DNA of 64,000 nt from assembly GCF_030816075.1 (NCBI RefSeq), contig NZ_JAUSXO010000001.1, positions 992,001-1,056,000 on the forward strand, written 5' to 3'. The stretch's first letter is position 1; each line of letters begins with the position of its first letter. This stretch comes from Arthrobacter agilis. GTDB taxonomy: Bacteria > Actinomycetota > Actinomycetes > Actinomycetales > Micrococcaceae. The position numbers and the translations under genes are program-made. Shown here piece after piece: positions 37,288 through 45,959 of this stretch. The notes below the pieces were generated by a model, which saw only the letters and a program-made list of their open reading frames with translations, had not been told where the DNA came from and did not search any database.

Positions 37288-38595
37288 ATGAGCAAGGCAG
37301 AGGACGAAGCACGGGTCACCGGGTCTCACGAAGCGGACCGTGCCGAGTCAGGGGGGCTCGGGATGACAGGCAGCGACAGCACCGGATCCGCCGTGCGCGG
37401 AGCGCAGACGGAAACTGCCGACCGGCCCAGGCGCAGCAGGAGAGCCGCGGAAGCGCCCCTCGATGCCGTCCCGGCGCCGCGCAGGGAGCGTGAGTCGCAG
37501 GTGCGTGCCCGCAACCGGGAGGCGCTCCGCACGTTCCGTGCCCTGGCTGACGGACCGGGGACGCAGGACGACGCGCCGGTCCGGATCGAGACACCCACCC
37601 GCCGGCAGCTACGCCTGCAACAGGTGGAGGGCCGCGCGGTCGCGCCCGCCGTCGGGGCGGTGCCCGGCGCCGGAACCACTGTCGAGGCCGACGGCACCGG
37701 TAGCACCGACCTCCCGGCGGCCTCCGAGGTCACCGGGACCGGCACGGACAGCCGTCCCACGGACGACGGGCACGTCGTCCCCGAGGCCGAGGCGGACTCC
37801 CCGCCGTCGGCAGCGGGCCACCCGTCCGACCCTGAGCGCGACGCCGGCCGGGCGGGCGCATCAGCCGTGGGCGCTGCACAGGGTCCCGTACCCGGCGGGC
37901 GTCGGGACCGCCGTCGGCAGACCGCCCCGGTGGCCGATGCCCCACAGGACGCGCAGCACGGAGCGGAGACGGAGGCACCCGGACGACGCCCCGAGGACAT
38001 GAGCGTCGCGGAGGCTCTCGCGGCGCGGAACGCGATCGCCGCGGAGGCGCGGGACCACGCCGCGGCACTCCAGGCGGCCGGCACGGACGATCCGTTCACG
38101 GTGGACCTCCGGATCCTGGCGCAGCAGAAGGCCCTCGCCGAGCGGGCCGCGGTCCTGAACTCCCGCGCGCGCCGGGTACAGGAGCTCTCGGAGCAGAACC
38201 AGCAGCCGACCCCGGTGTCCGGCGATCCGTCGACGGCGCACAACCTGTCCATCATCACCCCGCCCGAATTCGTCGACGGTCCGGGAGGTTCCCGGACCGT
38301 CCTGCGCGCACCCGCCACCTCCTCCGTTCCCGTGGTGCTGCCGCGGCAGGCGTCCGGAGATGCGGCGGGCCCGCTGCTCGGGGCAGCCGATTCCTCGGCC
38401 CCGGCGCATCCCGATGCGCGGGGGACGGAGCCGATCCGGGCGCGCAGCGCCTTCGGGCTCGATCCGCTCGATGCCATGACCGCCGGCCTGGGGCGCGTGC
38501 GCCGCGTGCGCTACCTGCAGTATTCGTTGCTCGGAGTGGGCGCCGCGGCGCTCTCAACCGGAATAGTATTGACAGTCAGCTCCCTCAATGGGTGA
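37288..38595 (+). CDS. Disordered, C-terminally anchored protein of unknown function
   Basis: A 435-residue protein with no recognised domain. The first 230 residues are low-complexity (Ala, Arg, Glu, Gly, Pro). A predicted helical segment (about 235-300: MSVAEALAARNAIAAEARDH ... LAQQKALAERAAVLNSRA) could form a coiled coil. A further disordered stretch is followed by a single C-terminal hydrophobic segment (YSLLGVGAAALSTGIVLTVS, last 25 residues), so it is probably tail-anchored with the bulk in the cytoplasm. It lies seven bases after nadD and just before rsfS. Such proteins recur at this position in related genomes. Function unknown. Confidence 0.75.
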   Translation: MSKAEDEARVTGSHEADRAESGGLGMTGSDSTGSAVRGAQTETADRPRRSRRAAEAPLDAVPAPRRERESQVRARNREALRTFRALADGPGTQDDAPVRIETPTRRQLRLQQVEGRAVAPAVGAVPGAGTTVEADGTGSTDLPAASEVTGTGTDSRPTDDGHVVPEAEADSPPSAAGHPSDPERDAGRAGASAVGAAQGPVPGGRRDRRRQTAPVADAPQDAQHGAETEAPGRRPEDMSVAEALAARNAIAAEARDHAAALQAAGTDDPFTVDLRILAQQKALAERAAVLNSRARRVQELSEQNQQPTPVSGDPSTAHNLSIITPPEFVDGPGGSRTVLRAPATSSVPVVLPRQASGDAAGPLLGAADSSAPAHPDARGTEPIRARSAFGLDPLDAMTAGLGRVRRVRYLQYSLLGVGAAALSTGIVLTVSSLNG

Positions 38596-38622
38596 AACCG
38601 CTGGCACCACACAAGGAGATCA

Positions 38623-39030
38623 GTGAGCGCTACCGAAGAGTCCATCAGCATCGCCCGTACGGCGGCGCATGCCGCAGCGGACAAGATCGCACAGGACATC
38701 ATCGCCATCGACGTCAGCGACCGGCTCGCCATCACCGATGTCTTCCTCATCGCCTCGGCGCCGAGCGAGCGTCAGGTCAACGCGATCGTCGACGGCATCG
38801 AAGAGGAACTCTCGAAGCAGGGCCTCAAGCCCGTGCGACGCGAAGGGCGCAGCGAGGGCCGGTGGGTCCTGCTCGACTACGCCCAGGTGGTCGTCCACGT
38901 GCAGCACGAGGAGGACCGTGTGTTCTACGCACTGGACCGGCTCTGGAAGGACTGCCCGTCCGTCGACCTCCAGCTCGAGGGCGCACTGCAGAGCTCGCCG
39001 CAGGTCGCGGCGTCCGACGACGCCGAGTGA
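38623..39030 (+). CDS. rsfS: Ribosome silencing factor RsfS
   Basis: A 135-residue RsfS/DUF143 protein, which binds uL14 and blocks 30S-50S joining when nutrients are scarce. Visible family sequence: DVSDRLAITDVFLIASAPSE, RREGRSEGRWVLLDYAQVVV and HVQHEEDRVFYALDRLW. The GTG at 38623 has AAGGAG four bases upstream. Its stop overlaps the GTG of the next gene by four bases. nadD and rsfS are classic neighbours. Confidence 0.96.
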   Translation: MSATEESISIARTAAHAAADKIAQDIIAIDVSDRLAITDVFLIASAPSERQVNAIVDGIEEELSKQGLKPVRREGRSEGRWVLLDYAQVVVHVQHEEDRVFYALDRLWKDCPSVDLQLEGALQSSPQVAASDDAE

Positions 39031-39707
39031 CGCGGTATCCCCACGCCGATCCCGCAGCGCGCCGCGTCATCTTCTGGCGGCACGGCCGCACGGAGTGGAA
39101 CCGGTCCGGCCTGTTCCAGGGCCAGGAGGACATCGACCTGGACGAGACGGGGCGCGAACAGGCGGCGCGGGCGGCCGAAGTGCTGGTCACCCGGCAGCCC
39201 GCGCTGATCGTCTCGTCGGACCTGCGCCGCGCCGCCGACACGGCCGCGGCCCTGTCCGAACTCAGCGGCATCCCCGTGTCCTACGACGACCGCCTCCGGG
39301 AGACGGACGCCGGGCAATGGCAGGGGATGTCCTTCGCGGAGATCGACGAGAAGTTCGCCGAGGACAACGCGGCGTGGCGCGGGGGCGACCCCGACGTGCG
39401 GGCGGGCGGCGCCGAGAACAGGATCGACGTCGGCGACCGCATGCTCGCGGCGGTCACTGACGCCGTCGCCCGCATCGAACCGGCGGAGACCCTCGTGGTG
39501 GTCAGCCACGGCGGAGCGATCAGGGCCGCCCTGGCGGCCCTGATGGGACTGCCACCCAAGCGGTGGGGCTCGCTCGCGGGCCTGTCCAACTGCCACTGGT
39601 CCGAGGTCCACGAGGTGGTCGGCAGGTCCGATGCTCTCTTCTCCTGGCAGTTGACGGAGCACAACGTGGGCCTCGGCTCGCTGCCGGCGGAGCCGCTGGA
39701 AGGGTGA
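39027..39707 (+). CDS. Histidine phosphatase family protein
   Basis: A 226-residue phosphoglycerate-mutase-like phosphatase. The catalytic RHG motif is in FWRHGRTEWN (His about residue 19, the phosphorylated residue); the second catalytic His is in VVSHGGAIRA (about 161), and ETDAGQWQG supplies the acid region. The substrate is unknown: such enzymes range from sugar phosphatases to the alpha-ribazole phosphatases. The GTG at 39027 overlaps the rsfS stop (GTGA), so translation is coupled to rsfS, and this recurrent pairing makes a link with ribosome or stress physiology possible. Confidence 0.9.
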   Translation: MTRYPHADPAARRVIFWRHGRTEWNRSGLFQGQEDIDLDETGREQAARAAEVLVTRQPALIVSSDLRRAADTAAALSELSGIPVSYDDRLRETDAGQWQGMSFAEIDEKFAEDNAAWRGGDPDVRAGGAENRIDVGDRMLAAVTDAVARIEPAETLVVVSHGGAIRAALAALMGLPPKRWGSLAGLSNCHWSEVHEVVGRSDALFSWQLTEHNVGLGSLPAEPLEG

Positions 39708-39727
39708 GCCGGGACGGGCAGCACGAT

Positions 39728-39756
39728 TTGGCGAAGCCGCCAGAATTTACTACACT
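39728..39756 (+). promoter_or_regulatory. Promoter of tRNA-Ala gene
   Basis: TTGGCG (39728-39733) and TACACT (39751-39756) with an ideal 17-base spacer. This places a start site around 39763, about 40 bases before the tRNA. Spacing and -10 (TANNNT) fit a housekeeping sigma promoter. Confidence 0.55.
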
Positions 39757-39804
39757 GAACAAGTTGCTTCAGCGGGGTGAGAACCTCCGGAAGCAGTGAA
39801 GTAC

Positions 39805-39880
39805 GGGGCTATGGCGCAGCTGGTAGCGCACCTGCATGGCATGCAGGGGGTCAGGGGTTCGAATCCCCTTAGCTCCACCA
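39805..39880 (+). tRNA. tRNA-Ala (anticodon GGC)
   Basis: Cloverleaf read directly: acceptor GGGGCTA pairs with TAGCTCC (one G-U), the D arm contains GCGCAGCTGGTAGCGC, and the anticodon stem CCTGC/GCAGG encloses loop ATGGCAT. This gives anticodon GGC, which reads GCC and GCU alanine codons. The T arm is AGGGGTTCGAATCCCCT. Discriminator A is followed by an encoded CCA (39878-39880). It has its own promoter and terminator. Confidence 0.97.
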
Positions 39881-39882
39881 CG

Positions 39883-39923
39883 AACCGCCGGATCAGGATG
39901 AAAATCCTGGTCCGGCGGTTTTT
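39883..39923 (+). terminator. Rho-independent terminator after tRNA-Ala
   Basis: A 17-bp stem (one G-U pair) with GAAA tetraloop, starting three bases after the tRNA CCA end and followed by TTT. It lies between the tRNA and the 3' end of the convergent decarboxylase gene, so it may stop transcription from both sides. Confidence 0.92.
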
Positions 39924-39957
39924 CGTCGTCCGGCAGTGCGTGGGGCGGTACCGCGGC

Positions 39958-41388
39958 CTACTGGGCCCGGACCGCCGCGAGGGCGTCCCGCACGGCCTCG
40001 ACGGCGACCGCCGTATCGGCGTCGTCCGTACTCCAGTTGCTGACCGAGATCCTCAGGATGTCCCGGCCGTGCCAGCGTGAACCGGACATCCACACCCGGC
40101 CGTCGGCGATGATCCGGGCCGTGACCGCCCGCGTGGTGGCGTCGTCCCCGAAGGCGAGGGAGACCTGCGTGTAGGAGACCTCGTTGAGCACCTCGACGCC
40201 GTCCAGCTCGGCGAGGTGTTCCGCGAGCGTGCGGGCGTGCCGCACCAACTGCCGGACCTGCTCGGTGACGCCGTCCCGGCCGAGCGATCTGAGCGCCGCC
40301 CACACCGGTACGCCGCGGGCCCGTCGGGACAGCTCGGGGACCGTCTCGAAAGGATCCGCGGGGCCGTCCGCGTCCTGGATCAGGTAGCTGGCGTGCAGGC
40401 CCATGGCTGCACGGAGCGCCGTGGCGTCCCTGACCACAGCGATCCCGCAGTCGTACGGCACGTTGAGGGTCTTGTGCGCGTCGGTGCCCCAGGAATCCGC
40501 ATCCTCCATTCCTCCGGTCAAGGCCGCCAGTTCCGGTACCGCAGCGGCCCACAGCCCGAAGGCGCCGTCCACGTGGACCCAGGCGCCGTGGGATCTGGCG
40601 ACGGCGATCGCCTCCCTGAACGGATCGAAGGCACCGGAGTGCAGGTTCCCGGCCTGCAGGCAGACCAGGAGCGGGGGGTGGCCCGATCCGCCGGACGGCA
40701 GGCCTCCTGTGCCGGTCCGGGCGAGGTCGAGGGCGCGGTCGAGTTCCGCGGCATCCATGCGGCCCTCCCGGTCTGCGGGTACCACCGTGGGGCGGCCCAG
40801 ACCCAGGTAACGGAGGCCGAGATCGATCGTGTCGTGCCGTTCCCGGCCCACGAAGCAGTGGATCCGGGGGCCGCCGGTGAGGCCGTCCGCGTCCAGGTCC
40901 CAGCCGGCGTCGGTCATCAGGCGCCAGCGCGCCGCGGCCAGCCCCGTGAAGTTGGCCATGGTGGCGCCGGTGGTGAATCCGACGTCCGCTTCCTGCGGAA
41001 GGCCCAGGAGGTCGAGTACCCAGCGGCCGGCGGCTTCCTCCAGGGCTGCCGTGGCAGGGCTCGCGAACCGGAGCCCGGTGTTCTGGTCCCACGCGCTGAC
41101 CAGCCAGTCCGCGGCCAACGCCGCAGGCAGAGTGCCGCCGATGACCCACCCGAAGAACCGTCCGGAGGGCATCGCCATCAGTCCGGGTTCCGCCGCCGTC
41201 GCGAGGTAGTCCACCACCTCGGTCGCCGGGATCCCGTCGGGAGGGAGGGGACCGCCGAAGTCCGCTGCGAGGTCCGCGGCGCTCAGCCGCGGTCCTACCC
41301 GCCGCTGGTCCTGGCTCTCCAGCCACTGGCGGGTATGCCGGACAGCGGCCGCCAGGGCTTCGCTGTAGTGCTCTTCCGGTGCTGACAT
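39958..41388 (-). CDS. PLP-dependent group II amino acid decarboxylase family protein
   Basis: A 476-residue fold-type I PLP enzyme of the aromatic-L-amino-acid/glutamate decarboxylase group. The Schiff-base Lys is in TDAHKTLNVPYDCG (about residue 306). HVDGAFGLWAA carries the Asp that binds the pyridine nitrogen, and GFTTGATMANFTGLAAAR is the cofactor phosphate site. ATG at 41388. The substrate cannot be read from sequence, as actinobacterial members include aromatic amino acid and aspartate decarboxylases as well as aldolase-like variants. It stands alone, convergent with the tRNA gene and sharing its terminator region. Confidence 0.88.
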   Translation of the reverse strand: MSAPEEHYSEALAAAVRHTRQWLESQDQRRVGPRLSAADLAADFGGPLPPDGIPATEVVDYLATAAEPGLMAMPSGRFFGWVIGGTLPAALAADWLVSAWDQNTGLRFASPATAALEEAAGRWVLDLLGLPQEADVGFTTGATMANFTGLAAARWRLMTDAGWDLDADGLTGGPRIHCFVGRERHDTIDLGLRYLGLGRPTVVPADREGRMDAAELDRALDLARTGTGGLPSGGSGHPPLLVCLQAGNLHSGAFDPFREAIAVARSHGAWVHVDGAFGLWAAAVPELAALTGGMEDADSWGTDAHKTLNVPYDCGIAVVRDATALRAAMGLHASYLIQDADGPADPFETVPELSRRARGVPVWAALRSLGRDGVTEQVRQLVRHARTLAEHLAELDGVEVLNEVSYTQVSLAFGDDATTRAVTARIIADGRVWMSGSRWHGRDILRISVSNWSTDDADTAVAVEAVRDALAAVRAQ

Positions 41389-41462
41389 AGCTGCATGCTA
41401 CGCCCGGGCAGGACCGCACGGACCGGGCGGGGAACGATGAGTGTGAGCCCCGGCGGCAGGGC

Positions 41463-41738
41463 TCAGCGGCGGGTACGTGGCCTGGAGTACCGGCGGGTCA
41501 GATCGGTCAGGGCCAGGGTGGAGATGATGATGGACACGGCGACGGCGGCCAGCATGACGTACAGCCCCGTGAGCATCGTCATGGGTGAACTCGCGTCCCG
41601 CAGGAACCCGATCCCGCCGACCGCTCCGACGACCCAGAAGAGGGCCACGCCGAGCAACGCCACGAGTGACGGCACGGCTCCCTGATTGTGCTTGAACCAC
41701 TGCGTCGGCCGTGCCGATCCGAACCCCATGAGCGCCAT
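41463..41738 (-). CDS. Small two-span membrane protein
   Basis: A 91-residue protein with two hydrophobic helices (about VPSLVALLGVALFWVVGAVG and MLTGLYVMLAAVAVSIIIST) and a basic C-terminus (DLTRRYSRPRTRR). No family recognised. ATG 41738 was chosen; the frame also has a GTG at 41783 and an ATG at 41729, and a GGAG just upstream of 41738 fits the 41729 start slightly better, so the start is uncertain by a few residues. It lies upstream of the decarboxylase gene on the same strand, 74 bases away. Confidence 0.6.
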   Translation of the reverse strand: MALMGFGSARPTQWFKHNQGAVPSLVALLGVALFWVVGAVGGIGFLRDASSPMTMLTGLYVMLAAVAVSIIISTLALTDLTRRYSRPRTRR

Positions 41739-41906
41739 GCTCCAAGTCTCGTGGCAGCGAACTGACAAGGGTGCTGACGACACGTATCGGTTGGGTCACA
41801 GTCCCTACCCGGAGATCAGGGCGCAGGTCATGGCACGGCCCTCCTTTCTCCCGGCCCACGGGGCGGGCGCCGCTGCTAGTCTGGCGCCACCCGACCAAGG
41901 AGTGCC

Positions 41907-43046
41907 GTGGCACCGGAGATCGACCCGCATGGCCTGACCCCCCGGCAGATCGAACTGATCAACGAGGGCCGCAAGCTCGAAGGCGTCCATCTGACGCTCT
42001 TCGGCTACTTCGGCGGACCGGAGCTGCAGGGCGCCTGCATCGGGCGCATGCAGCTCGACGAGGACGGTCGCCTCCCGGCGTCCAACTACGATTCGCCCGA
42101 GGACCGGCTGAAGGACCTGGTGCTCGCCCAGCTCCTCCGCGGAGCGCTGCGCCAGTCCATCCCCCTCGTCCTGGCCGGGATCTTCGAGGACATCTTCGCC
42201 CTGCGCACCCTGGAGGCCGACGGCGGCGACACGCAGAGCTTCATCCGTTCCGCCGGCGCCCGTGTGGTGGACATGCTGCCGCCGAGGTACCGGCAGTACT
42301 ACACCTCCGATTTCCTGCAGCGGTTCGCCGTCGTGGCGTCCGAGGTGGCCTCGGACTTCGAACTCGGCTGGGAGGAGCCGCGCACCTTCGCACACGAGCT
42401 CGCCGCCTACTGCTTCGCGAAGAAGGGGATCCGGAACGCCGACACCGACTACGGCGCGGGGCTCGGAGCGGTGAACCTGGACCGCATGATGGTCGGCCTG
42501 CTCGGGGAGACCGTCGCGCTCGAGGGAGCCTACCTTTCGGCGGCCGACGGCCAGGAGCCCGATCGGCCCGACTGGTTCGTACCCTACGACCCGGCGTCCC
42601 GGGTCAACCCCTACCTCTACCCGGAGGGGATGCCCAGCACGGAGCAGGTGGACCTGCTCGAACACCAGCTCGCCCACGAGATCCCGGAGAAGTACCCGGG
42701 CCCGGCACGGCGGCGCGCCCTGGACGAGGGGGCGCTCATCGACATCAGTCCGTTCGCCTCCCGCCGGTACTTCCTCTGCCCGGTCGCGGTCGAGCACGCC
42801 GTCGTCGCCGGGCTCGGCCTCGACGACCTGCCCGAGGACTCCGACTGGGAGGACCTGCTGCTGCACATCGCCTGGTACGGCGCTGCGGAGCATCCCACCT
42901 GGAAGAGCTTCGACTACATCGCCTCCGGCGACGAGGGCCGGCACCTGCATGTCGCGCTCGTGGCCGGAATCGACGAGATGGACTCGCCGGTCCTCACGAT
43001 CCAGTACGTCGGCGAGGTCGTGGAGGAACCGGCGACGGGCGAGTGA
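41907..43046 (+). CDS. Uncharacterised 379-residue protein
   Basis: I do not recognise this family. The protein is soluble and mixed alpha/beta with a strongly coding composition. Notable segments are GLTPRQIELINEGRKLEGVH near the start, a central acidic region (GIFEDIFALRTLEAD), ASDFELGWEEPRTFAHELAAYCFAKKG (helical, about 145-170), and a C-terminal beta-rich part (HVALVAGIDEMDSPVLTIQYVG). A single AHEL segment resembles half of a metal motif, but no second ligand set is evident. GTG at 41907 with AAGGAG five bases upstream. It stands alone between a divergent membrane protein gene and the convergent DUF4193 gene. Confidence 0.7.
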   Translation: MAPEIDPHGLTPRQIELINEGRKLEGVHLTLFGYFGGPELQGACIGRMQLDEDGRLPASNYDSPEDRLKDLVLAQLLRGALRQSIPLVLAGIFEDIFALRTLEADGGDTQSFIRSAGARVVDMLPPRYRQYYTSDFLQRFAVVASEVASDFELGWEEPRTFAHELAAYCFAKKGIRNADTDYGAGLGAVNLDRMMVGLLGETVALEGAYLSAADGQEPDRPDWFVPYDPASRVNPYLYPEGMPSTEQVDLLEHQLAHEIPEKYPGPARRRALDEGALIDISPFASRRYFLCPVAVEHAVVAGLGLDDLPEDSDWEDLLLHIAWYGAAEHPTWKSFDYIASGDEGRHLHVALVAGIDEMDSPVLTIQYVGEVVEEPATGE

Positions 43047-43079
43047 GGAGCCCGGCCCGGGACGCCGGGGAGGTGAGTG

Positions 43080-43382
43080 TCAGCCCTCGCACTCCACGCA
43101 GTACTTGTCACCGTTCTTCTCGCGTGCAAGCTGCGTCCGGTGATGGACGAGGAAGCACGACATGCAGGTGAACTCGTCCTCCTGCACGGGGACGACCAGC
43201 ACCTGGAGCTCCTCGTCGAGGATCGCGCCCGGGAGATCGAAGCCTTCAGCGGTGTCGACGTCCTCGGTGTCGATGACGGCCGTCTGGCTCGTGGCGCTGC
43301 GTTGGGCCTGGATCGCGTCGAGCGATTCGTTGGCGGGCTGGTCCTCTTCACGGACGCGAGGTGCGTCGTAGTCGGTTGCCAT
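43080..43382 (-). CDS. DUF4193 protein (zinc-ribbon-like), paralogue 2
   Basis: A 100-residue second copy of the DUF4193 family. The shared core is FDLPGAILDEELQVLVV, FTCMSCFLVHHRTQLA and C-terminal YCVECEG, so the two C-x-x-C pairs are conserved with paralogue 1 (16611-16928), while the N-terminus differs. The ATG at 43382 has AAGGACGAG upstream; the longer frame to 43457 adds an implausible leader. This is probably the ancestral-type copy, because its length and start (MATDYDAPR) are those I expect for the family. Function unknown. Confidence 0.87.
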   Translation of the reverse strand: MATDYDAPRVREEDQPANESLDAIQAQRSATSQTAVIDTEDVDTAEGFDLPGAILDEELQVLVVPVQEDEFTCMSCFLVHHRTQLAREKNGDKYCVECEG

Positions 43383-43629
43383 GAGGGTATCTCGTCCTTC
43401 TGTTGTCGGGAGTCGAAACAGGTTACAGGCGTGGACGAGGAGCCCGGGCCGCAGCATTCGTGGCCGCGGATCGGGCGGCGAGGTGTAACCTGCCCTTCGG
43501 CACCAGTGCGTCCGCCGCCGCAGCGGGGCGCGCGGCAGTACTCCGTGGCATCAGATCACGCTCGGCGCCCTGCCCTGCAGGCGCCGGCACGTCGGCGGTC
43601 GTGGGATCCGGGGGCGGCTACCCCGCGGA

Positions 43630-44253
43630 TCAGGACCCGCCCTTCGCGGTCGCCTCGTCGAGCAGCTCGCAGACATCGCTCACGTGCCGCGTGGCGTCGA
43701 CGATGTCGACGGAGACGGGCTCAAGGACGTCGGGATCCTCCGAGAACTCGAGATCGATCGTCAGGCGTCCCTTCTCGAAGTAGAAGAACTCCGGCAGCCC
43801 CGCGTCGGCCAGCGCGTCAGCTTCGACGGAGCTGAGGGGCCAGATGATGGAGGACGCCCCGAGCGACACGGAGACGCTTCGCTGGTCCGCGGAGCTGCGC
43901 TCGGCGGCCCGGCCCGAGATGTCCAGCTCGTCGATGAAGGCCTGATCGGAGTGCCGGGTGAGGTCGACGGTGGCGTCCCCGCGGTATCTGATGACGGTGC
44001 TGCCGTCCTCTCTCACCCTCACCTTCCATTCGACCTCCCGGACGTCACCCGCGGCCATCGTGACCGTCGTGCCGCAGGCGTTGATGTCGACCGGGGCGTA
44101 GTAGGCCGAAGGGACCGGGACGTACTCCCCGTCCGTGTCCTCCGGTGGCGACGCGGGGGGTTCCTCGACGGCGTCGGCACCGGCGGGTGCTACCCCGGTG
44201 AAGGCCAGTGCAAGCAGCAGGGGCAAAAAGGAAAGCTTCTTGAGGTCTTTCAC
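43630..44253 (-). CDS. Secreted protein of unknown function
   Basis: A 207-residue protein with an N-terminal signal peptide: basic KDLKK, hydrophobic core FLPLLLALAFTGVAPAG and likely cleavage after AGADA. The mature part starts with a Pro/Glu-rich linker, then a beta-rich domain with a single pair of Cys (NACGTT and VSDVCELL) that could form a disulphide. No family recognised. The GTG at 44253 has GAGGAG five bases upstream, a convincing start. It stands apart from its neighbours, with 247 bases of non-coding sequence separating it from DUF4193. Confidence 0.7.
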   Translation of the reverse strand: MKDLKKLSFLPLLLALAFTGVAPAGADAVEEPPASPPEDTDGEYVPVPSAYYAPVDINACGTTVTMAAGDVREVEWKVRVREDGSTVIRYRGDATVDLTRHSDQAFIDELDISGRAAERSSADQRSVSVSLGASSIIWPLSSVEADALADAGLPEFFYFEKGRLTIDLEFSEDPDVLEPVSVDIVDATRHVSDVCELLDEATAKGGS

Positions 44254-44511
44254 GGGAACTCCTCGGCACTGCAGGATCACGCGTCCGGTGTCCTGCCTGA
44301 TGAATGGGATTCATTGCCTGCTAGGCGACGAGACCGGTCGTGGTGCCCTGGGGGCGTCGGAGGACGCCGACACGCGAATGCTATTCCTGCCCCTGAGCCG
44401 CGTCAACGAGCGGGAAGCCCTCTGCGGACGGGATCGCCGATCCCTGCGCGCGTCGCGTGCACCTCCCCGCAGTGCCTCGATCCTCTGCGGAGACACGAGT
44501 AGGGTCGGCGC

Positions 44512-44883
44512 ATGGAACGGGTGGAGGGGATCGGCGGGCTGTTCTTCCGTGCGCGGGATCCGGAGGGCCTGGTGGCCTGGTACAGCCGGCACCTCGGCGT
44601 CGATCCGCCGCCGATGTCCTACGCGTCGTCGTCCTGGCGGCAGGCTGCCGGAGCGACAGTCTTCGCCGCCCTGCCTGCCGATTCCGACCATCTCGCCCAG
44701 GGTGCCGGATGGGCCGTGACCTTCCGTGTCCGCGACCTCGCGGCGATGGTGGAGCAGCTCGAGAGCGCAGGGATCCCTGTCGAGCGGGATCCGCAGACCT
44801 ACCCGAACGGACTGTTCGCGTCCCTGTCCGACCCTGAAGGGCATGCCATCCAGCTCTGGCAACCGGCCGGTGCTGACGCCTGA
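44512..44883 (+). CDS. VOC-superfamily (glyoxalase/bleomycin-resistance-like) protein
   Basis: A 123-residue single-domain VOC protein, expected to act as a dimer. It has the two beta-alpha-beta-beta-beta modules: the first runs GIGGLFFRARDPEGLVAWYSRHLG, the second AVTFRVRDLAAMVEQLESAGIPV to LSDPEGHAIQLWQP, where Glu in PEGHAIQLW is the usual metal ligand. Whether the first half carries the matching His is not clear, so the protein may or may not bind metal. Substrate unknown. The ATG at 44512 is the natural start of the first strand. Confidence 0.85.
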   Translation: MERVEGIGGLFFRARDPEGLVAWYSRHLGVDPPPMSYASSSWRQAAGATVFAALPADSDHLAQGAGWAVTFRVRDLAAMVEQLESAGIPVERDPQTYPNGLFASLSDPEGHAIQLWQPAGADA

Positions 44884-45066
44884 GGATCCTCTCCGGCCGG
44901 CAGGATCCCGGACCAGGTGGTCCGCAGGACACCCTGCATCGATGCCCTTCCGCCCGCGCGCACCGCGCCGAACGCCGCCCCGTTCCCAACTCCTGGCAGG
45001 GAGCGGAACCTCCCCGCCGGGCAGTCGATCAGCGGCGCCGCAGCGTCTCCCGGCGGACGTCCGCCG

Positions 45067-45816
45067 TCACGGGCGCTCCCGCCTGCCCCGGTACAGGGTT
45101 GCGACGCTGTGGGCGGACACCCTTCCGGCCCTGGTTGGCAGGCCGTTCGAGGGCCCGTGGGCCGAGCTGTCCCCGGGCAGTCCGACGAGCTTCACGAGCC
45201 CCGCGAGGCAGCCGACGATCACGACCGACAGGAGTGCCAGCAGCGGGACGTTCGGCCCCTGACGGGAGTCGCTCCGCTCGATCGCGACGGCCTCGGCCGT
45301 CTCCGAGGGTGACGCCGAAGCGCTCGGTGTGGGGGACGGCGTGGCCGTGGGCGACGCTTTGGCGGGGCCCTTCGTCACCGGGACCGCCTCGGTGGGCTCC
45401 TCGGCGGGCTCCTCGACGGCGACCTCGGGCACCACCTCGGGGACGACGACCTCGGGCAGCACCTCGGGGATGAAGGGCGGAAGGATCGACGGCCCGACCG
45501 GCGGGAACTGCTGCTCGGGTGCGACAGGAACGGGGTCGGGCGTGGGGACGTCCGACGGAGCCGGGGTCGTCGGAGCGGGCGAGGGCGGAGCGGGGGACGG
45601 CGACGGTGCAGGGGGCGGCGTCGGGACGACGGTCGGCACCGTTGTCTCCACCGGCGGAGGCGTCGTAGATCCCGGATTCGGAGTGACAAGAGCCGGAGAC
45701 GAGGGAGGGGCGGGTGGGAGCGTGAGGTCATTCGCGGATGCCGCGGCCGCGCCGAAGGTCAGGCAGCCCACCACGACGACGGCAGCAGACAACAGCGACT
45801 TCAGCGGCTTGCTCAT
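45067..45816 (-). CDS. Secreted, proline-rich cell-surface protein with C-terminal anchor helix
   Basis: A 249-residue protein with a signal peptide (MSKPLKSLLSAAVVVVGCLT, cleavage near ASAND). Then come about 150 residues of Pro, Thr, Ser, Val and Ala with irregular PSPAPPSPAPTTPAP-type repeats and a PEVVVPEVVPEVAVEEPAEE segment. A C-terminal hydrophobic helix (VPLLALLSVVIVGCLAGLVK) precedes a basic tail (RAGRVSAHSVATLYRGRRER). The layout suggests a wall-spanning stalk anchored in the membrane, without an LPXTG sortase motif. No family recognised. The nearest gene on the minus strand is the XRE regulator, 143 bases upstream. Confidence 0.7.
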   Translation of the reverse strand: MSKPLKSLLSAAVVVVGCLTFGAAAASANDLTLPPAPPSSPALVTPNPGSTTPPPVETTVPTVVPTPPPAPSPSPAPPSPAPTTPAPSDVPTPDPVPVAPEQQFPPVGPSILPPFIPEVLPEVVVPEVVPEVAVEEPAEEPTEAVPVTKGPAKASPTATPSPTPSASASPSETAEAVAIERSDSRQGPNVPLLALLSVVIVGCLAGLVKLVGLPGDSSAHGPSNGLPTRAGRVSAHSVATLYRGRRERP

Positions 45817-45959
45817 GATTCCCCCAGTCCGTGGACCCAGCGCCCACAGCGGTCAGCTTATCCTTCGGGAGGCACCAACCGCCCCTCCGCGCGGAACGCA
45901 GCCCTGCCGGCGGCCGGGACCGTGCCTCTCACCCGCCGCCGGCCGGTGCGGGCGCCTGT

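Noticed and set aside
45500..45720. Repeat array / CRISPR-like pattern
   Set aside because: It is the proline-rich coding repeat of a secreted protein, with irregular units and no spacers. No CRISPR array or cas gene was found anywhere.
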